Source: Pedobacter cryoconitis (GTDB taxonomy: Bacteria; Bacteroidota; Bacteroidia; Sphingobacteriales; Sphingobacteriaceae). Taken from it: a stretch of DNA of 64,000 bases. Under the pieces are notes generated by a model. The model ran no database searches. It was not told where the DNA came from and saw only the letters and a list, made by a program, of their open reading frames with translations. The translations under genes were made by a program, and so were the position numbers. Positions 44,686 to 54,982 of this stretch are shown piece by piece. Every line of letters starts with the position of its first letter. Position 1 is the stretch's first letter. Location: contig NZ_QLLR01000004.1 of assembly GCF_003259615.1 (NCBI RefSeq), positions 124,001 to 188,000 of the forward strand, read 5' to 3'.

Positions 44686-47001
44686 TTATACTTTACTCGT
44701 TTTTTTTAATAATCCTGTTTTTTTAGGCTTCTCGCCTGCTTGTTTACCCTGTACATCCAATACTGCGATCGTTACCATATTCACAATTTCACGCACTGAA
44801 CTTCCGAGCTGTACTACATGTACTGGTTTTTTTAAGCCTAATAATATCGGGCCTACAGCTTCCGTTTCTCCTAATTCCTGCAGCAGTTTATAGGCAATAT
44901 TTCCCGACTCCAAGTTTGGGAAAATCAGCGTATTTGCCGGGCTTTCTGCTAATCTACTAAAAGGAAAGTTATCTTTTAACAAAGAATTGCTAATTGCAAA
45001 ATTAGCCTGCATTTCTCCATCTACTAAAATCTCAGGATGTTTATCGTGTAATATTTTTACTGCCTGTCTTACTTTTTGAGGAACGACACCATCATTCGAC
45101 CCAAAGTTAGAATAAGAAAGTAAAGCAATTCTTGGTTGTATATTAAATTTAGCTACCGCGCGCTCCAATAATAAGGTCAGATCAACCAGTTCCTGTACTG
45201 TAGGATCAACATTTACAGTGGTGTCGCCAAAGAAAACAGGCCCTTTTTTGGTCATCATCATATACATCCCTGCAACTCTGTTTACCCCGGGTGCCGTTCC
45301 GATAATCTGCAATGCCGGTTTGATCGTTGAAGCGTAGTTTCTTGTCAACCCGGAAATCATTGCATCAGCCTCTCCGAATTCTACCATCGAGGAACCAAAG
45401 TAGTTCCTGTTCCGCATTAATTTAGTGGCTTCAAAAAGCGTAACCCCTTTACGTTGTCTTTTCTGATAAAGCGATTCTGAATACCTCGCCATACGTTCAG
45501 GGTCCTGAAGAGGATCGATAATCAATACACCTTCCAGATCCAGTGCCGTTTCTGCGATAATCTGTTGAATCACCTCTTTATTTCCCAGTAAAATAGGAAT
45601 AGCGATGTTCTCATCCTTCACAATTTGTGCGGCCTTTAAAATCTTATAATTATCGGCCTCGGCAAAAACAACACGTTTAGGATCAGATTTAGCTTTATTG
45701 GTGATGGCACGCATGATTGCATCATCCCCGCCAATTCTTTGTTTTAATTCTTCTGCATAAGCATCCCAGTCTGTAATGATTTTACGGGCAATACCAGAAT
45801 CAATCGCTGCTTTTGCTACCGCAATCGAAACGTTGGTAATTAAACGGGAGTCCATTGGTTTTGGAATGATATACTCCTTACCAAATTTTATATTTCTTTC
45901 GTTATAAGCCATATTAACGGCTTCAGGAACAGATTTTTTAGCCAGTTCAGCAATCGCACGTACCGCTGCAATTTTCATTGGCTCGTTGATCCCTGTAGCC
46001 CTTACGTCTAATGCACCTCTGAATATATAAGGGAAACCCAATACATTGTTCACCTGGTTAGGATAATCAGAACGGCCAGTAGCCATAATTAAGTCTTTGC
46101 GGGAACCAATAGCCAGTTCATAAGCAATTTCCGGATTAGGGTTAGCCATCGCAAACACAATCGGATTGCGCGCCATTGACTTTAACATGTCTGCTGTGAC
46201 ACAGTCGGCCGATGACAAACCAATAAATACATCTGCATCTTTCAATGCTTCTGCAAGCGTCGAAAGGTTTCTTGCAGTTGCAAATTCAGCTTTCGTCGGA
46301 TCGAGGTTTTCCCTGGTATTACGGATCACGCCCGAGCGGTCACACATCACCAGGTTTTCTTTTTTGGCCCCTAAGGAAATATACAGCCGGCTGCAGGATA
46401 TAGCAGCTGCACCCGCACCGTTAACCACAATTTTAATCTTCTCTATTTTTTTCTTTTGCAGTTCGCAGGCGTTCAATAATGCTGCAGCAGAAATAATTGC
46501 CGTTCCATGCTGATCGTCGTGCATCACCGGAATGTTCATTACCTCTTTAAGACGGCGTTCAATTTCAAAACATTCTGGTGCTTTAATATCTTCCAGGTTA
46601 ACACCCCCGAAAGTAGGTTCAAGCGCTTTAACGATCTTGACGAAATCGTCCACATTCGTGGTGTCGAGTTCCAGGTCAAAAACATCAATATCAGCGAATA
46701 TTTTAAACAGCAAACCTTTACCTTCCATCACTGGTTTAGAGGCTTCCGGGCCAATATTACCAAGCCCCAGAACAGCTGTTCCATTACTAATTACTGCAAC
46801 CAGGTTACCTTTAGCAGTGTATTTATAAACATCTTCAGTATTTTCAGCAATTCTTAAACAAGGTTCGGCTACCCCTGGGGAATAAGCCAATGCTAAGTCT
46901 CTTTGTGAATTGGTCGGTTTGGTAGGAATGACTTCTATCTTGCCCGGCCGGCCTTGTGAATGGTAATCTAATGCATCTTGCTTCCTGTTAATTTTGCTCA
47001 T
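44686..47001 (-). CDS. maeB: NADP-dependent malic enzyme with phosphotransacetylase-like domain
   Basis: 771 residues, the length of MaeB-type fused malic enzymes. Residues about 1-425 form the malic enzyme part ([46 protein letters not shown]), converting malate to pyruvate with NADP reduction. The C-terminal phosphotransacetylase-like part (about 430-750) acts as an acetyl-CoA-sensing regulatory domain in E. coli MaeB; whether it is catalytic here is unknown. The promoter TAACTTTG (47032-47025) gives a leader of about 17 bases and is probably used by maeB-ruvA-sprA together. Confidence 0.93.
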   Translation of the reverse strand: MSKINRKQDALDYHSQGRPGKIEVIPTKPTNSQRDLALAYSPGVAEPCLRIAENTEDVYKYTAKGNLVAVISNGTAVLGLGNIGPEASKPVMEGKGLLFKIFADIDVFDLELDTTNVDDFVKIVKALEPTFGGVNLEDIKAPECFEIERRLKEVMNIPVMHDDQHGTAIISAAALLNACELQKKKIEKIKIVVNGAGAAAISCSRLYISLGAKKENLVMCDRSGVIRNTRENLDPTKAEFATARNLSTLAEALKDADVFIGLSSADCVTADMLKSMARNPIVFAMANPNPEIAYELAIGSRKDLIMATGRSDYPNQVNNVLGFPYIFRGALDVRATGINEPMKIAAVRAIAELAKKSVPEAVNMAYNERNIKFGKEYIIPKPMDSRLITNVSIAVAKAAIDSGIARKIITDWDAYAEELKQRIGGDDAIMRAITNKAKSDPKRVVFAEADNYKILKAAQIVKDENIAIPILLGNKEVIQQIIAETALDLEGVLIIDPLQDPERMARYSESLYQKRQRKGVTLFEATKLMRNRNYFGSSMVEFGEADAMISGLTRNYASTIKPALQIIGTAPGVNRVAGMYMMMTKKGPVFFGDTTVNVDPTVQELVDLTLLLERAVAKFNIQPRIALLSYSNFGSNDGVVPQKVRQAVKILHDKHPEILVDGEMQANFAISNSLLKDNFPFSRLAESPANTLIFPNLESGNIAYKLLQELGETEAVGPILLGLKKPVHVVQLGSSVREIVNMVTIAVLDVQGKQAGEKPKKTGLLKKTSKV

Positions 47002-47024
47002 ACGTTTGTTTTGGATAAAAGATT

Positions 47025-47032
47025 CAAAGTTA
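47025..47032 (-). promoter_or_regulatory. -7 element TAACTTTG before maeB-ruvA-sprA
   Basis: Reads TAACTTTG on the minus strand, a full match to TAnnTTTG, 23 bases from the maeB start codon. The -33 position is T-rich without a clean TTTG. Predicted start near 47018. Confidence 0.6.
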
Positions 47033-47247
47033 CAATTCTTTTAATACGCACTAAAATAAAAACACATCGGTCTACATAAATTTAACGCAGGTTTAAAACT
47101 TGCGTACAAGCCATTTAAACCCGCCAAAAAGCAAAATTAAATAGGGTTAACAGTGATTTTCAAAAAAAATGCACAAAACGAATATGGAGAAATATTTTAG
47201 TAAAAAGATACCTCAACAAGGAATGAACAAAAAGAACAAAGCCGATT

Positions 47248-48576
47248 TTACAGCCTGTCTGTTATTCTTGATCCGGATTTTCCCTTAGCTTTATAAGAGA
47301 TATATTTTTTGCCTGATCTGGCTTCAGTTTCACGGGTGTGAGCTGATTTCTGCGCAACTATTAAACGCTGCCCGGGAACGATAGTACTCCCTTTCAGTTT
47401 ATTCCATACGCGCAGGTCCTGCACTTCAACATTATATTGATTAGCAATTGCAATTAAATTCTGGCCTGCACCAACTTTGTGGTATCTGACCTGGGCACTG
47501 CTCTGAGCAGCTTCTTTATGTTTTTTATGCAGTCTCCGGTCATCATTTGAGGCCAGGATAACCCGCGTACTGGTTTCTACGACATTGTTGTTCAGTACTT
47601 CATAAATACCTGCAAAATTTGCAAGGCTTACTTTGGGCACAATAATTCTCTTGGGCTGATCCTCTGACCCGTTCACTATTTTCTTTTTATACGAAGGGTT
47701 CAAAGTACACAGATCGCTTTCTTCCATCGCCAATGCTTCCGCCAGTTCTGGCAAAGAAACAAAACGGTTCACCTGTATGGTATCCGTTTTAATGGCAAAC
47801 AGTGATTTCTGCGCTTTAATCTGGTGTTTATCCGGGCAGTTCATCACATAGATTGCTGCAATAAAAGCAGGCACATAATTGCGTGTTTCTTGTGGTAAAA
47901 AAGGTCTGATTGCCCAGAAATCTCTTGAATGTGCTTTCGCAATCGCCCTGTTTACATTTCCTGTTCCGCAGTTGTAAGCCGCAATAGCCAGCAACCAGTC
48001 ACCTAAGTTCTTGTACGCATCCTTGAAATAAGCTGCCGCAGCGTAACTCGCCTGGATAGGATCTTTACGTTCATCCACGAAATTGTCCATGCCCAGTCCA
48101 TAATCTTTGGCTGTAGAAAACATAAACTGCCATAAACCTGTTGCACCAACTCTGGAAATCGCATGTGAATTCATCGAAGATTCTATGATCGGCAAAAACT
48201 TAAGTTCCATAGGAACATCATAAGCTTTCAGTGCATTTTCAAAAATCGGGAAGTAATATTCAGAAAGGCCCAGCATTTTGCCCATCATATCTTTTCTGGC
48301 GCTGTAGATGTCGATATAACGCTGAACGGATTCATTATATGTCAACGGGATCTCTTTTTGGATAGAGTCCAGACGTTTTTTATAAGTGAAATTGTAATTG
48401 TAAAATAGCGGGTTTTCTAAAACTTCGGGTACTGCGGTGGTATCACCAGTATAAGTAGTAGAAAGGAAGCTGATCGGAGAAATAGAATCCAGCTTGTTGA
48501 TCTTTTGCTGCGCGCTGCTGTTAAAAGCTGCAAGGATAAATACACAAAATGAGAGGATAAGTACATTTCTTTTCAT
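47248..48576 (-). CDS. MltD-like lytic transglycosylase with LysM domain
   Basis: 442 residues from the ATG at 48576, where the signal peptide MKRNVLILSFCVFILAAFNS starts. The transglycosylase core has E132 in PIIESSMNSHAIS as catalytic acid, followed by GATGLWQFMFSTAKDYGL and the helix motif AIAAYNCGTGNVNRA, the SLT/MltD signature. The enzyme cleaves peptidoglycan to 1,6-anhydro-muramyl products. A LysM domain near the C-terminus (YHKVGAGQNLIAIANQYNVE) binds glycan. The tail after it is basic. It is the last gene of tatA-tatA-gatA-transglycosylase (44 bases after gatA). Confidence 0.9.
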   Translation of the reverse strand: MKRNVLILSFCVFILAAFNSSAQQKINKLDSISPISFLSTTYTGDTTAVPEVLENPLFYNYNFTYKKRLDSIQKEIPLTYNESVQRYIDIYSARKDMMGKMLGLSEYYFPIFENALKAYDVPMELKFLPIIESSMNSHAISRVGATGLWQFMFSTAKDYGLGMDNFVDERKDPIQASYAAAAYFKDAYKNLGDWLLAIAAYNCGTGNVNRAIAKAHSRDFWAIRPFLPQETRNYVPAFIAAIYVMNCPDKHQIKAQKSLFAIKTDTIQVNRFVSLPELAEALAMEESDLCTLNPSYKKKIVNGSEDQPKRIIVPKVSLANFAGIYEVLNNNVVETSTRVILASNDDRRLHKKHKEAAQSSAQVRYHKVGAGQNLIAIANQYNVEVQDLRVWNKLKGSTIVPGQRLIVAQKSAHTRETEARSGKKYISYKAKGKSGSRITDRL

Positions 48577-48620
48577 AGGCGGTCCTTGCAATGCTGCAAT
48601 TGTAATTTTTGGTTTATGAT

Positions 48621-50051
48621 TTAGGTGGAGCTTAAATAAGTAAAACTTTTGGACAGGGAAAGTAACGCCCCTTCTTCAAAGTGTTTACCCATTAACTGTA
48701 GACTTAACGGTAAACCTAGCTTATTATTGCCCAGAGGGATAGCTATTGCCGGAACCCCTGTCAGCGAAGCCAGTACGGTAAAAATATCAGCCATATACAT
48801 CACCAGCGGATCTTGTATATTTTCACCTATTTTAAATGGCGGTGTAGGTGCAACAGGTGTCAGGATCACATCAAAATCAACCAGTAAGGCTTCAATTTTA
48901 TCTCTGATCAAACGTCTTACCTGCTGTGCTTTCTGGTAGTAAGCATCATAATATCCCGAGCTCAGTACAAAAGTACCCAGTAAAATCCTTCTTTTCACTT
49001 CTTCCCCAAAACCTTCAGCTCTGGATTTCTTGTATAAGCTATTCAGATTCTCTGCCTGCAGATTACGGTATCCATAATGTACCCCGTCATATCTGGAAAG
49101 GTTAGAAGAAGCTTCTGCAGCTGTTAATACATAATAAGCAGGAACCAGATAGTCGAGCAAATCGAAAGATACATACTCAATGGTATGTCCTTCTGCTTTA
49201 AACTGATCGATAGCTTGCAGAATTGCAGCTTTAATATCCGGATCAAGCGCTTCACTTTCCAGGGTTTCTTTGAGCACGGCAATCTTCTTTGGAGAAGTAT
49301 CATCCAGTGCAGCCAGGTAATCCGGAACAGGTATGCGGGATACTGTACTGTCATTTTCATCAGCACCAGCGAGTACTTCTAAAAGTAAGGCCGCATCGCT
49401 GACCGAGGAAGTAATTGGCCCTACCTGATCAAAAGAAGAGGCATAGGCAATGACACCATATCTTGAAATACGTCCATAGGTTGGTTTTAATCCATAGCAA
49501 CCACAAAATGCGGCAGGCTGACGGACTGAACCACCTGTATCGGTACCCAGCGCAGACAGGCACATATCGGCTTGTACAGCGACAGCAGAACCTCCCGAGG
49601 AACCACCAGCTACTCTTTCTGTATCTGCGGCATTTCGTACAGTGCCGTAATAAGATGTTTCATTGGAACCTCCCATGGCAAATTCATCACAGTTTGTTCT
49701 GCCGATGATAATTGCATCTTCCTGAAGCAGCCGTATAACGACCGTAGAAGAATAAGGAGAAATAAATCCTTCGAGCATTTTTGAAGAGGCAGTTGTGATA
49801 TGATCTTTATACAGGATATTATCCTTGATACCAATCACCATGCCCGCCAGCTTACCGGCAGTACCCTTGTCTATTTTTTGCTGAACGCTGACTGCCTGCT
49901 TTTTCGCAGAATCGACAAACACCTCATTGAATACATTGAGGTGTTGCTGTGTTTCTATTTGCGTAAAATAATAGTCGAGTAAATCAGGGAGAACAAGCTT
50001 TTTTTGTGCAATAAGCGTTTGTATCTCTGATAGAGAGTTATACTTCTTCAA
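48621..50051 (-). CDS. gatA: Asp-tRNA(Asn)/Glu-tRNA(Gln) amidotransferase subunit A
   Basis: 476 residues. GatA is the glutaminase of GatCAB, releasing ammonia for transamidation of mischarged Glu-tRNA(Gln). The amidase-signature Ser-cisSer-Lys triad is present: Lys in GIKDNI, the two Ser in VAGGSSGGSAVAVQAD and TDTGGSVRQPAAFCG. gatB and gatC are not adjacent. It lies 39 bases after the short tatA gene on the same strand. The start MKKYNSLSEIQTLIAQKK is normal. Confidence 0.95.
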   Translation of the reverse strand: MKKYNSLSEIQTLIAQKKLVLPDLLDYYFTQIETQQHLNVFNEVFVDSAKKQAVSVQQKIDKGTAGKLAGMVIGIKDNILYKDHITTASSKMLEGFISPYSSTVVIRLLQEDAIIIGRTNCDEFAMGGSNETSYYGTVRNAADTERVAGGSSGGSAVAVQADMCLSALGTDTGGSVRQPAAFCGCYGLKPTYGRISRYGVIAYASSFDQVGPITSSVSDAALLLEVLAGADENDSTVSRIPVPDYLAALDDTSPKKIAVLKETLESEALDPDIKAAILQAIDQFKAEGHTIEYVSFDLLDYLVPAYYVLTAAEASSNLSRYDGVHYGYRNLQAENLNSLYKKSRAEGFGEEVKRRILLGTFVLSSGYYDAYYQKAQQVRRLIRDKIEALLVDFDVILTPVAPTPPFKIGENIQDPLVMYMADIFTVLASLTGVPAIAIPLGNNKLGLPLSLQLMGKHFEEGALLSLSKSFTYLSST

Positions 50052-50090
50052 TTATACCAGGTCTAATAAGGATTAAAAATTCAACTAAAC

Positions 50091-50291
50091 CTATTGTGGT
50101 TTATGGGTGCTGTTGGAATCAACGTGATCATTATCTGCGCCGTCTTTACCGTCTTTGAATTCTTTAACGCCTTTACCAAGTCCACGCATTAGTTCTGGAA
50201 TTTTCTTACCGCCAAAAAGCAGCAAAACAACTACCAAAATAATAATGATCTCTGGTGTACCCAGTGCTGCTAATATTGTTGTGTTTAACAT
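50091..50291 (-). CDS. tatA: TatA/E family twin-arginine translocase subunit
   Basis: 66 residues. Sec-independent translocase component: one membrane helix ([21 protein letters not shown], read in parts), the FGGKKIPEL hinge, an amphipathic helix ([15 protein letters not shown]) and a short charged tail. It is 11 bases after the longer tatA paralogue. TatC is encoded elsewhere (19.1 kb), so this pair probably supplies the pore subunits for that TatC. Confidence 0.93.
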   Translation of the reverse strand: MLNTTILAALGTPEIIIILVVVLLLFGGKKIPELMRGLGKGVKEFKDGKDGADNDHVDSNSTHKPQ

Positions 50292-50301
50292 GGTTATTGA
50301 G

Positions 50302-50817
50302 TTAAATTTTGTTTTTTTCTATTTCTGATGGTGCTGTTGATGCGTGTGTTTCTGCCGCTGGCGTTTCCGCTACAGGTGTAACATGTGTTTCCACCACAGG
50401 CGTAACGTGTGCTGCTGCAGGTGTTACATGTATTTCTGTTGCTGCAGGCGTAACATGTACTTCTGCGACAGGTGCTACGTGCGCTTCCGCTGCTACAGGT
50501 GTTTCAGCAACTGTTGCTGTAGGTGCTGACGGATCAACATGAACAGCGTTATTTGCATCATACGCTGCTGTTCCACTTACCGGGTAAGCAGCATCTGTTG
50601 CCTTGATTTCATCATCGATGTCCATCGCGTTGATATTGCGGTGAATTTCGCGTTTCACTCCTTCTGAGGCATCTTTAAAATCCCTGATTCCTTTTCCTAA
50701 TCCTCTTGCGAGTTCCGGTAATTTTTTACCCCCGAATAACAACAGTACTACGGCCAGGATCAGCATAATTTCGCTGCCACCCATATTTAAAAATTCTAAT
50801 ACTACTCCAGTATACAT
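50302..50817 (-). CDS. tatA: TatA-like translocase subunit with HVTP-repeat tail
   Basis: 171 residues. The N-terminal 60 residues are TatA ([20 protein letters not shown], then [17 protein letters not shown]). From residue 104 to about 160 there is a low-complexity tail of irregular repeats ([40 protein letters not shown]), rich in His, Thr, Ala and Pro. No TatB is recognisable, so this longer copy could take a TatB-like role, but that is inference. The repeat DNA is a degenerate 30-36 bp repeat. It starts the operon; TATATTTG at 50847-50840 is a good -7 box. Confidence 0.85.
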   Translation of the reverse strand: MYTGVVLEFLNMGGSEIMLILAVVLLLFGGKKLPELARGLGKGIRDFKDASEGVKREIHRNINAMDIDDEIKATDAAYPVSGTAAYDANNAVHVDPSAPTATVAETPVAAEAHVAPVAEVHVTPAATEIHVTPAAAHVTPVVETHVTPVAETPAAETHASTAPSEIEKNKI

Positions 50818-50839
50818 ATCAATTAAATTATTAGACTAA

Positions 50840-50847
50840 CAAATATA
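50840..50847 (-). promoter_or_regulatory. -7 element TATATTTG before the tatA operon
   Basis: TATATTTG on the minus strand fits TAnnTTTG; predicted start near 50833, leader about 16 bases. A clear TTTG at -33 was not found. Confidence 0.55.
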
Positions 50848-50951
50848 AACATTTTTCATGCGCACCTTTTGTATTTTCTTGCAGTTCTAATGGCTTTCTA
50901 ATGTCATTAAACTGATACACTAGCGATCCGCTATGAAAATGCCCCGTTAAT

Positions 50952-52208
50952 TTATTTTGCAATCCATGCCTCAGGATTCAGTTTTGCCTGTCCCCTCATA
51001 ATTTCAAAATGCAGTACCGCCCCATCAGAAGTTGTCGCTACCGTACCAATACTCTGGCGGGTTTCTACTTTTTCTCCTTTGGATACACTTGGTGATTTCA
51101 GATTCTGATAAATCGTGAAATACTCCCCATGACGTATAGCAACTACATAAATCCCCTGGATTACCGTTACAAATAACACTTCTCCACCAAATACAGCACG
51201 GACCGTAGCGCCCTCACTGGTCATAATATTTACCCCGTCATTGGTATACCCGGCCTGACCTTCAGTATGTCTTCCAAAACCTTCAGTGATCGATCCTGAA
51301 GCCACTGGCCAAGGTAAACGTCCTCTGTTGGTTTCAAATCCTGCAGATAACCTTGCTGCCTCCGGCGTTGCCGTCAGATAGTTACCACTTTTTGGTTTTG
51401 GTTTCTCTGCCGGAGCAGGTTTACTTTCTGCTTTTGCTTTCGCTGCGGCAATCCTTGCCTCTTCTTCCGCTCTTTTTCTGGCTAAAGCAATTTCCCTGTT
51501 GATCGCATTTCTGATCTCGCGGTCAATTGCTGCCTGTTGTTTTTTTCTTTTGGCTATATCCCGGCCAAATTGTTTTTCCTGTTTGCTGAACTGGTTCAGT
51601 ACAGTAGCCTGTTCATTTTTATTCTTAGCCAGCTTTCCCTGCTCACTTTCCTGTTCCTTTAATAAACTGCTCTTTGCCTTTAAGCTTTTATCCAGTACTA
51701 CAATTTTATAGTTCAGGTTCTTTTCAGTTCCCTGGATGTAGTCCGCTTGTTTTTTACGGTACTGTCCAAACTGCTGTAAATATTTTATTCTTTTATAAGC
51801 CTGGTTAAAATCACGTGCCGCAAAAATAAACATCATCTTATCGTATGAATTTCTATTGCGCTGTGCAAACCTGATCATTCCGGCATATTCTTTTTTAAGC
51901 TGTGCCAGCTGACCCTGCAATGAATGTACGGTGTTTTTATTCTCATGGATCTCATTGTCCAGATTTTTTATTTCTGAGTTGATAACCGTGATTTTACTTT
52001 GCATCAAGCTAATTTTCGTACTTAACGCACGTATCTCACTTAAAGTAAGCTTCTTACCCTGAGCTGCCTTATTCAGGTTTTTCTGTAAAAGTTCAATCTC
52101 ACGCTGGATGGCTTCCTTCTTCCGCTTTAACTGAGAGCTGCTCTGGGCAAAGGCTGCCGGCGCAAACGCGATAAAAAGAAGAAATAAAAGTAATTTGTGT
52201 AGCTTCAT
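50952..52208 (-). CDS. EnvC-like protein with degenerate LytM domain
   Basis: 418 residues. Signal peptide to about residue 22 (AAFAQ), then two coiled-coil helices (about 25-120 and 150-250, KRKKEAIQREIELLQKNLNK), a Lys/Pro linker and a C-terminal M23/LytM domain (about 295-415). The zinc ligands are degenerate: the usual HxGxD is TNDGVNI and the HLHFE motif reads VLHFE. It therefore probably does not cut peptidoglycan but activates an amidase during division, as E. coli EnvC does. It ends the operon that starts with the flippase and dUTPase genes. Confidence 0.85.
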   Translation of the reverse strand: MKLHKLLLFLLFIAFAPAAFAQSSSQLKRKKEAIQREIELLQKNLNKAAQGKKLTLSEIRALSTKISLMQSKITVINSEIKNLDNEIHENKNTVHSLQGQLAQLKKEYAGMIRFAQRNRNSYDKMMFIFAARDFNQAYKRIKYLQQFGQYRKKQADYIQGTEKNLNYKIVVLDKSLKAKSSLLKEQESEQGKLAKNKNEQATVLNQFSKQEKQFGRDIAKRKKQQAAIDREIRNAINREIALARKRAEEEARIAAAKAKAESKPAPAEKPKPKSGNYLTATPEAARLSAGFETNRGRLPWPVASGSITEGFGRHTEGQAGYTNDGVNIMTSEGATVRAVFGGEVLFVTVIQGIYVVAIRHGEYFTIYQNLKSPSVSKGEKVETRQSIGTVATTSDGAVLHFEIMRGQAKLNPEAWIAK

Positions 52209-52230
52209 TGCATCAAAAGTATAAAAAAAA

Positions 52231-53022
52231 TTAGTTTATTATCTCAAACCTTTTAGGAAGAGTGAACGGATAATCCAGTTGAACATTGCGTTCTATTTTT
52301 GAAAAGTCAAAAGCCAGATTGGTTTTCTTAGCCCCTGACACAGAATTGATTTTAATCACCGAAGGAAATAAAGCGTCCGTTACCTGCTGATAATCCGAAT
52401 AAACAACCTTCAGCGCTTTCGCTGCCCTCACCTCGTTCATATTCAGCTCACCCGTCTTCAGCAGCGTATTAAACAAGACCCTGAAGGCCAGTTCCCCCTG
52501 CGTTCCGCTGGCAGTAAACACGCCCCCGCTGGAATTCAGTTCCGCCTGATCATTTGTAAATTCGGCAATCGTATTTCCCGTCAGTATAGCTTGCAGCATT
52601 TTGAAAGTCACCTGTTTATTGGTAAAACTGTTCAAATAGCTGAAAGGCTTTTTAACCGCCAGTGACTGTAAATTGTTACGTAAAAGGACGCTATCCGGTG
52701 TAATCAATGCCCTGGCAACTTCAATTCCTGCAATGGCTGTTACGCTGGCCCATATTTTCTGATCCTTCTGAATCCTGATTGTGATGTTCACATTGTTGAC
52801 GTTCCCATTCATATCCAGGTTCACTTTCCCTTTCATCGCTAAGGTATTAAAAGGAATATCTTTTCCTTTCAGCAACACCAGGTTTTCCGCCTTCTTGCGG
52901 TTAGCCACAGGCACTACGGCAGTATCCGGAGTTTTAACAATAACTTTTTTGGTCTTACACGCCAGTACAGTGCTTAACAGCAAAAGAACCAGCAGACTAT
53001 TTCGTAAGGTACTTCTTCTCAT
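52231..53022 (-). CDS. DUF4292 lipoprotein
   Basis: 263 residues with lipobox LAC (cysteine near residue 22). DUF4292 proteins are Bacteroidota lipoproteins of unknown function, with a LolA/LolB-like beta-half-barrel character; the conserved order TPR-DUF4292-EnvC is seen here. Segments like MKGKVNLDMNGNVNNVNITIRIQ fit that fold. It starts 26 bases inside the TPR gene's end (overlap 52997-53022), so translation is coupled. A role in lipoprotein or cell-envelope assembly is an inference. Confidence 0.83.
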   Translation of the reverse strand: MRRSTLRNSLLVLLLLSTVLACKTKKVIVKTPDTAVVPVANRKKAENLVLLKGKDIPFNTLAMKGKVNLDMNGNVNNVNITIRIQKDQKIWASVTAIAGIEVARALITPDSVLLRNNLQSLAVKKPFSYLNSFTNKQVTFKMLQAILTGNTIAEFTNDQAELNSSGGVFTASGTQGELAFRVLFNTLLKTGELNMNEVRAAKALKVVYSDYQQVTDALFPSVIKINSVSGAKKTNLAFDFSKIERNVQLDYPFTLPKRFEIIN

Positions 53023-54451
53023 TTATTTTTCGTTTTAACAGCGGCGAATCATTGCCTGCATCCCTGGATTTCTTCCATTGTATCAATGCCTCGTCCGGCG
53101 TTCCGGTATGGAATAAAATATCCCCATAATGCTCCAGATACACGCTATTTTCAGCTTCATTATGCTGAAGGGATTTCTCTATCCATGTTTTGGCCAGCTC
53201 ATATTTTCCCTTTTTCAGTAAGATAAACGCGTAAGTATCCGCCACAGAAGCATCCCTTGGCAGTGCATTGGCGGCAACAGCGATCAATCCTTCTGCCTTA
53301 TCCAGGTTTTCATTCCTTAACGCCAGGTAGTACGCATAATTGTTCATAATCAGAAAATTCTGCGGGTCCAGGCTTACTGCTTTCTCAAAAGCCTGATCTG
53401 CCGCCGACACTTTCCCCTGATCAATTAATATCTCTGCCTGCAACGCGGAAATCAGTGCCTGAAGCTCCTTATTTTCCCCATCCAGTGCCATCGCAGACTT
53501 AATATGTTCCAGTGCCTCTTTATTCTGATCCTCCCGGTGCAGGGCGAAGGCCATGTAATAATATAAAATAGCCTGGTTGGGATAGACCGCCAGCGCAGCT
53601 TCACCAACCCCGATCATCTGCTTATATTGTCCCATCAGAATGGAAATATTGAGTACTTTTTCCCAAACCCCATACAACTGGTCCGTCAATTTCAATGCCT
53701 TTTTATAATGCTCCAATGCAGCTGGCAAATTTCCTGTTTCATATAAAACGTCTCCATAAAGCGCCAGGAACAGCGGATCATCCTGATGTGTGCCGGCAAT
53801 ATTTTCTAATACTCTGGAGGCTGCCATAAATTTCTTTTGAGAGAGGAACAGCGTAGCTGCTGCCATCGCCTCGGTTGCATTTGCATTTGCAGGCGCAACC
53901 ACCTCCGCCGGCCCGCCGATTATCCGCTGACGTGCTCTGGTGAGCGCTTCTGAAGGGCCAAATTTCTTTTCTACCAGTGCATAAGCGGCCAGCGCCTCCT
54001 CCTTTCTCCCGGAGATAGCAATTGCATTGGCACGGTCAAACTGGTAGCTCTGCTGTTCCGGAGCAAGCCGGATCAGCTGATCAAAAACCGGGATCAGGCG
54101 GTCCATACTCCCGGTACTCTTATAAAGCTCGGCCATCAACTTCCAGTACCACGGATTATTCTTGTCAATATTCACTGCCGTTGTGATGGCTGTTTCAGCT
54201 TCAGGCATTTTATTTTGTCTGAAGTTCAGCAAAGCGATCTCATACCAGGCAGCGGCACTACCAGCATCGATAGCTGTTATTTTCGTAAAGTTCTCATTGC
54301 TCCTTACGTAGTTCTCTTTGAGCTTATCACTCAAACCCGCAAAAAAAAGTTGTTTAATGCGTATACTATCCCTGGCCGAAACGGGCAGCCGCTGGGCAAC
54401 TGACGATAGGGTCAGGAATAGCATACCGCATAAAACAACGATCCTGTTCAT
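52997..54451 (-). CDS. Exported TPR-repeat protein
   Basis: 484 residues with signal peptide (VLCGMLFLTLSSVAQ). At least eight tetratricopeptide repeats are seen, for example AAWYEIALLNFRQNKMPEAE and ALEHYKKALKLTDQLYGVWE, running from about residue 55 to 450. TPR proteins act as scaffolds; the partner here is unknown. It overlaps the DUF4292 gene at its 3' end and follows dut by 11 bases. The conserved run dut-TPR-DUF4292-EnvC is a typical Bacteroidota cluster. Confidence 0.88.
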   Translation of the reverse strand: MNRIVVLCGMLFLTLSSVAQRLPVSARDSIRIKQLFFAGLSDKLKENYVRSNENFTKITAIDAGSAAAWYEIALLNFRQNKMPEAETAITTAVNIDKNNPWYWKLMAELYKSTGSMDRLIPVFDQLIRLAPEQQSYQFDRANAIAISGRKEEALAAYALVEKKFGPSEALTRARQRIIGGPAEVVAPANANATEAMAAATLFLSQKKFMAASRVLENIAGTHQDDPLFLALYGDVLYETGNLPAALEHYKKALKLTDQLYGVWEKVLNISILMGQYKQMIGVGEAALAVYPNQAILYYYMAFALHREDQNKEALEHIKSAMALDGENKELQALISALQAEILIDQGKVSAADQAFEKAVSLDPQNFLIMNNYAYYLALRNENLDKAEGLIAVAANALPRDASVADTYAFILLKKGKYELAKTWIEKSLQHNEAENSVYLEHYGDILFHTGTPDEALIQWKKSRDAGNDSPLLKRKINEKKYLTK

Positions 54452-54462
54452 TTATTTAAGGT

Positions 54463-54894
54463 TTATTTACCTGTATGTCCATAACCACCTTCACCACGTG
54501 CAGTATCACTTAATTCTTCTGCACTTTCCCAGCTGATAGTTTCATGTTTAGAGATTACCATCTGGGCAATTCTGTCTCCATTATTCACTACAAAATCAGT
54601 ATCAGAAAGATTGATCAGCAATACTTTGATCTCTCCGCGGTAATCTGCATCAATAGTTCCCGGAGAATTAACGATGCTGATCCCATGCTTATAAGCCAAA
54701 CCACTGCGCGGGCGGATTTGCGCTTCATAGCCCACAGGCAATTCGATATGCAAACCTGTAGGTACCAGTGTGCGCTGCATAGGTTTGATTACGATCTCTT
54801 CCGTTACAAAAGCTCTCATGTCCATTCCTGCTGCATGAACTGTTTCATATTGAGGCAATGCCAATCCTGATTTGTTGATAATATTAATCTTCAT
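54463..54894 (-). CDS. dut: dUTP diphosphatase
   Basis: 143 residues. dUTPase makes dUMP and keeps uracil out of DNA. All five motifs are present: [36 protein letters not shown] and the C-terminal [11 protein letters not shown] lid. Trimeric enzyme of normal size. It lies between the flippase gene (88 bases upstream) and the TPR gene. Confidence 0.96.
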   Translation of the reverse strand: MKINIINKSGLALPQYETVHAAGMDMRAFVTEEIVIKPMQRTLVPTGLHIELPVGYEAQIRPRSGLAYKHGISIVNSPGTIDADYRGEIKVLLINLSDTDFVVNNGDRIAQMVISKHETISWESAEELSDTARGEGGYGHTGK

Positions 54895-54982
54895 CTTTTT
54901 CTATTTATTTAGTAGTAAAACCCTGTTAAACAGGCTTCTGTTATTTTCAATATCTATTTCCGCTACAAGCCTTGTGAATTGT

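Noticed and set aside
50344..50529. Cysteine-rich 61-residue frame on the plus strand
   Set aside because: It is an antisense read of the HVTP repeat tail of tatA; the cysteines come from the complement of ACA/GCA-rich repeat codons.
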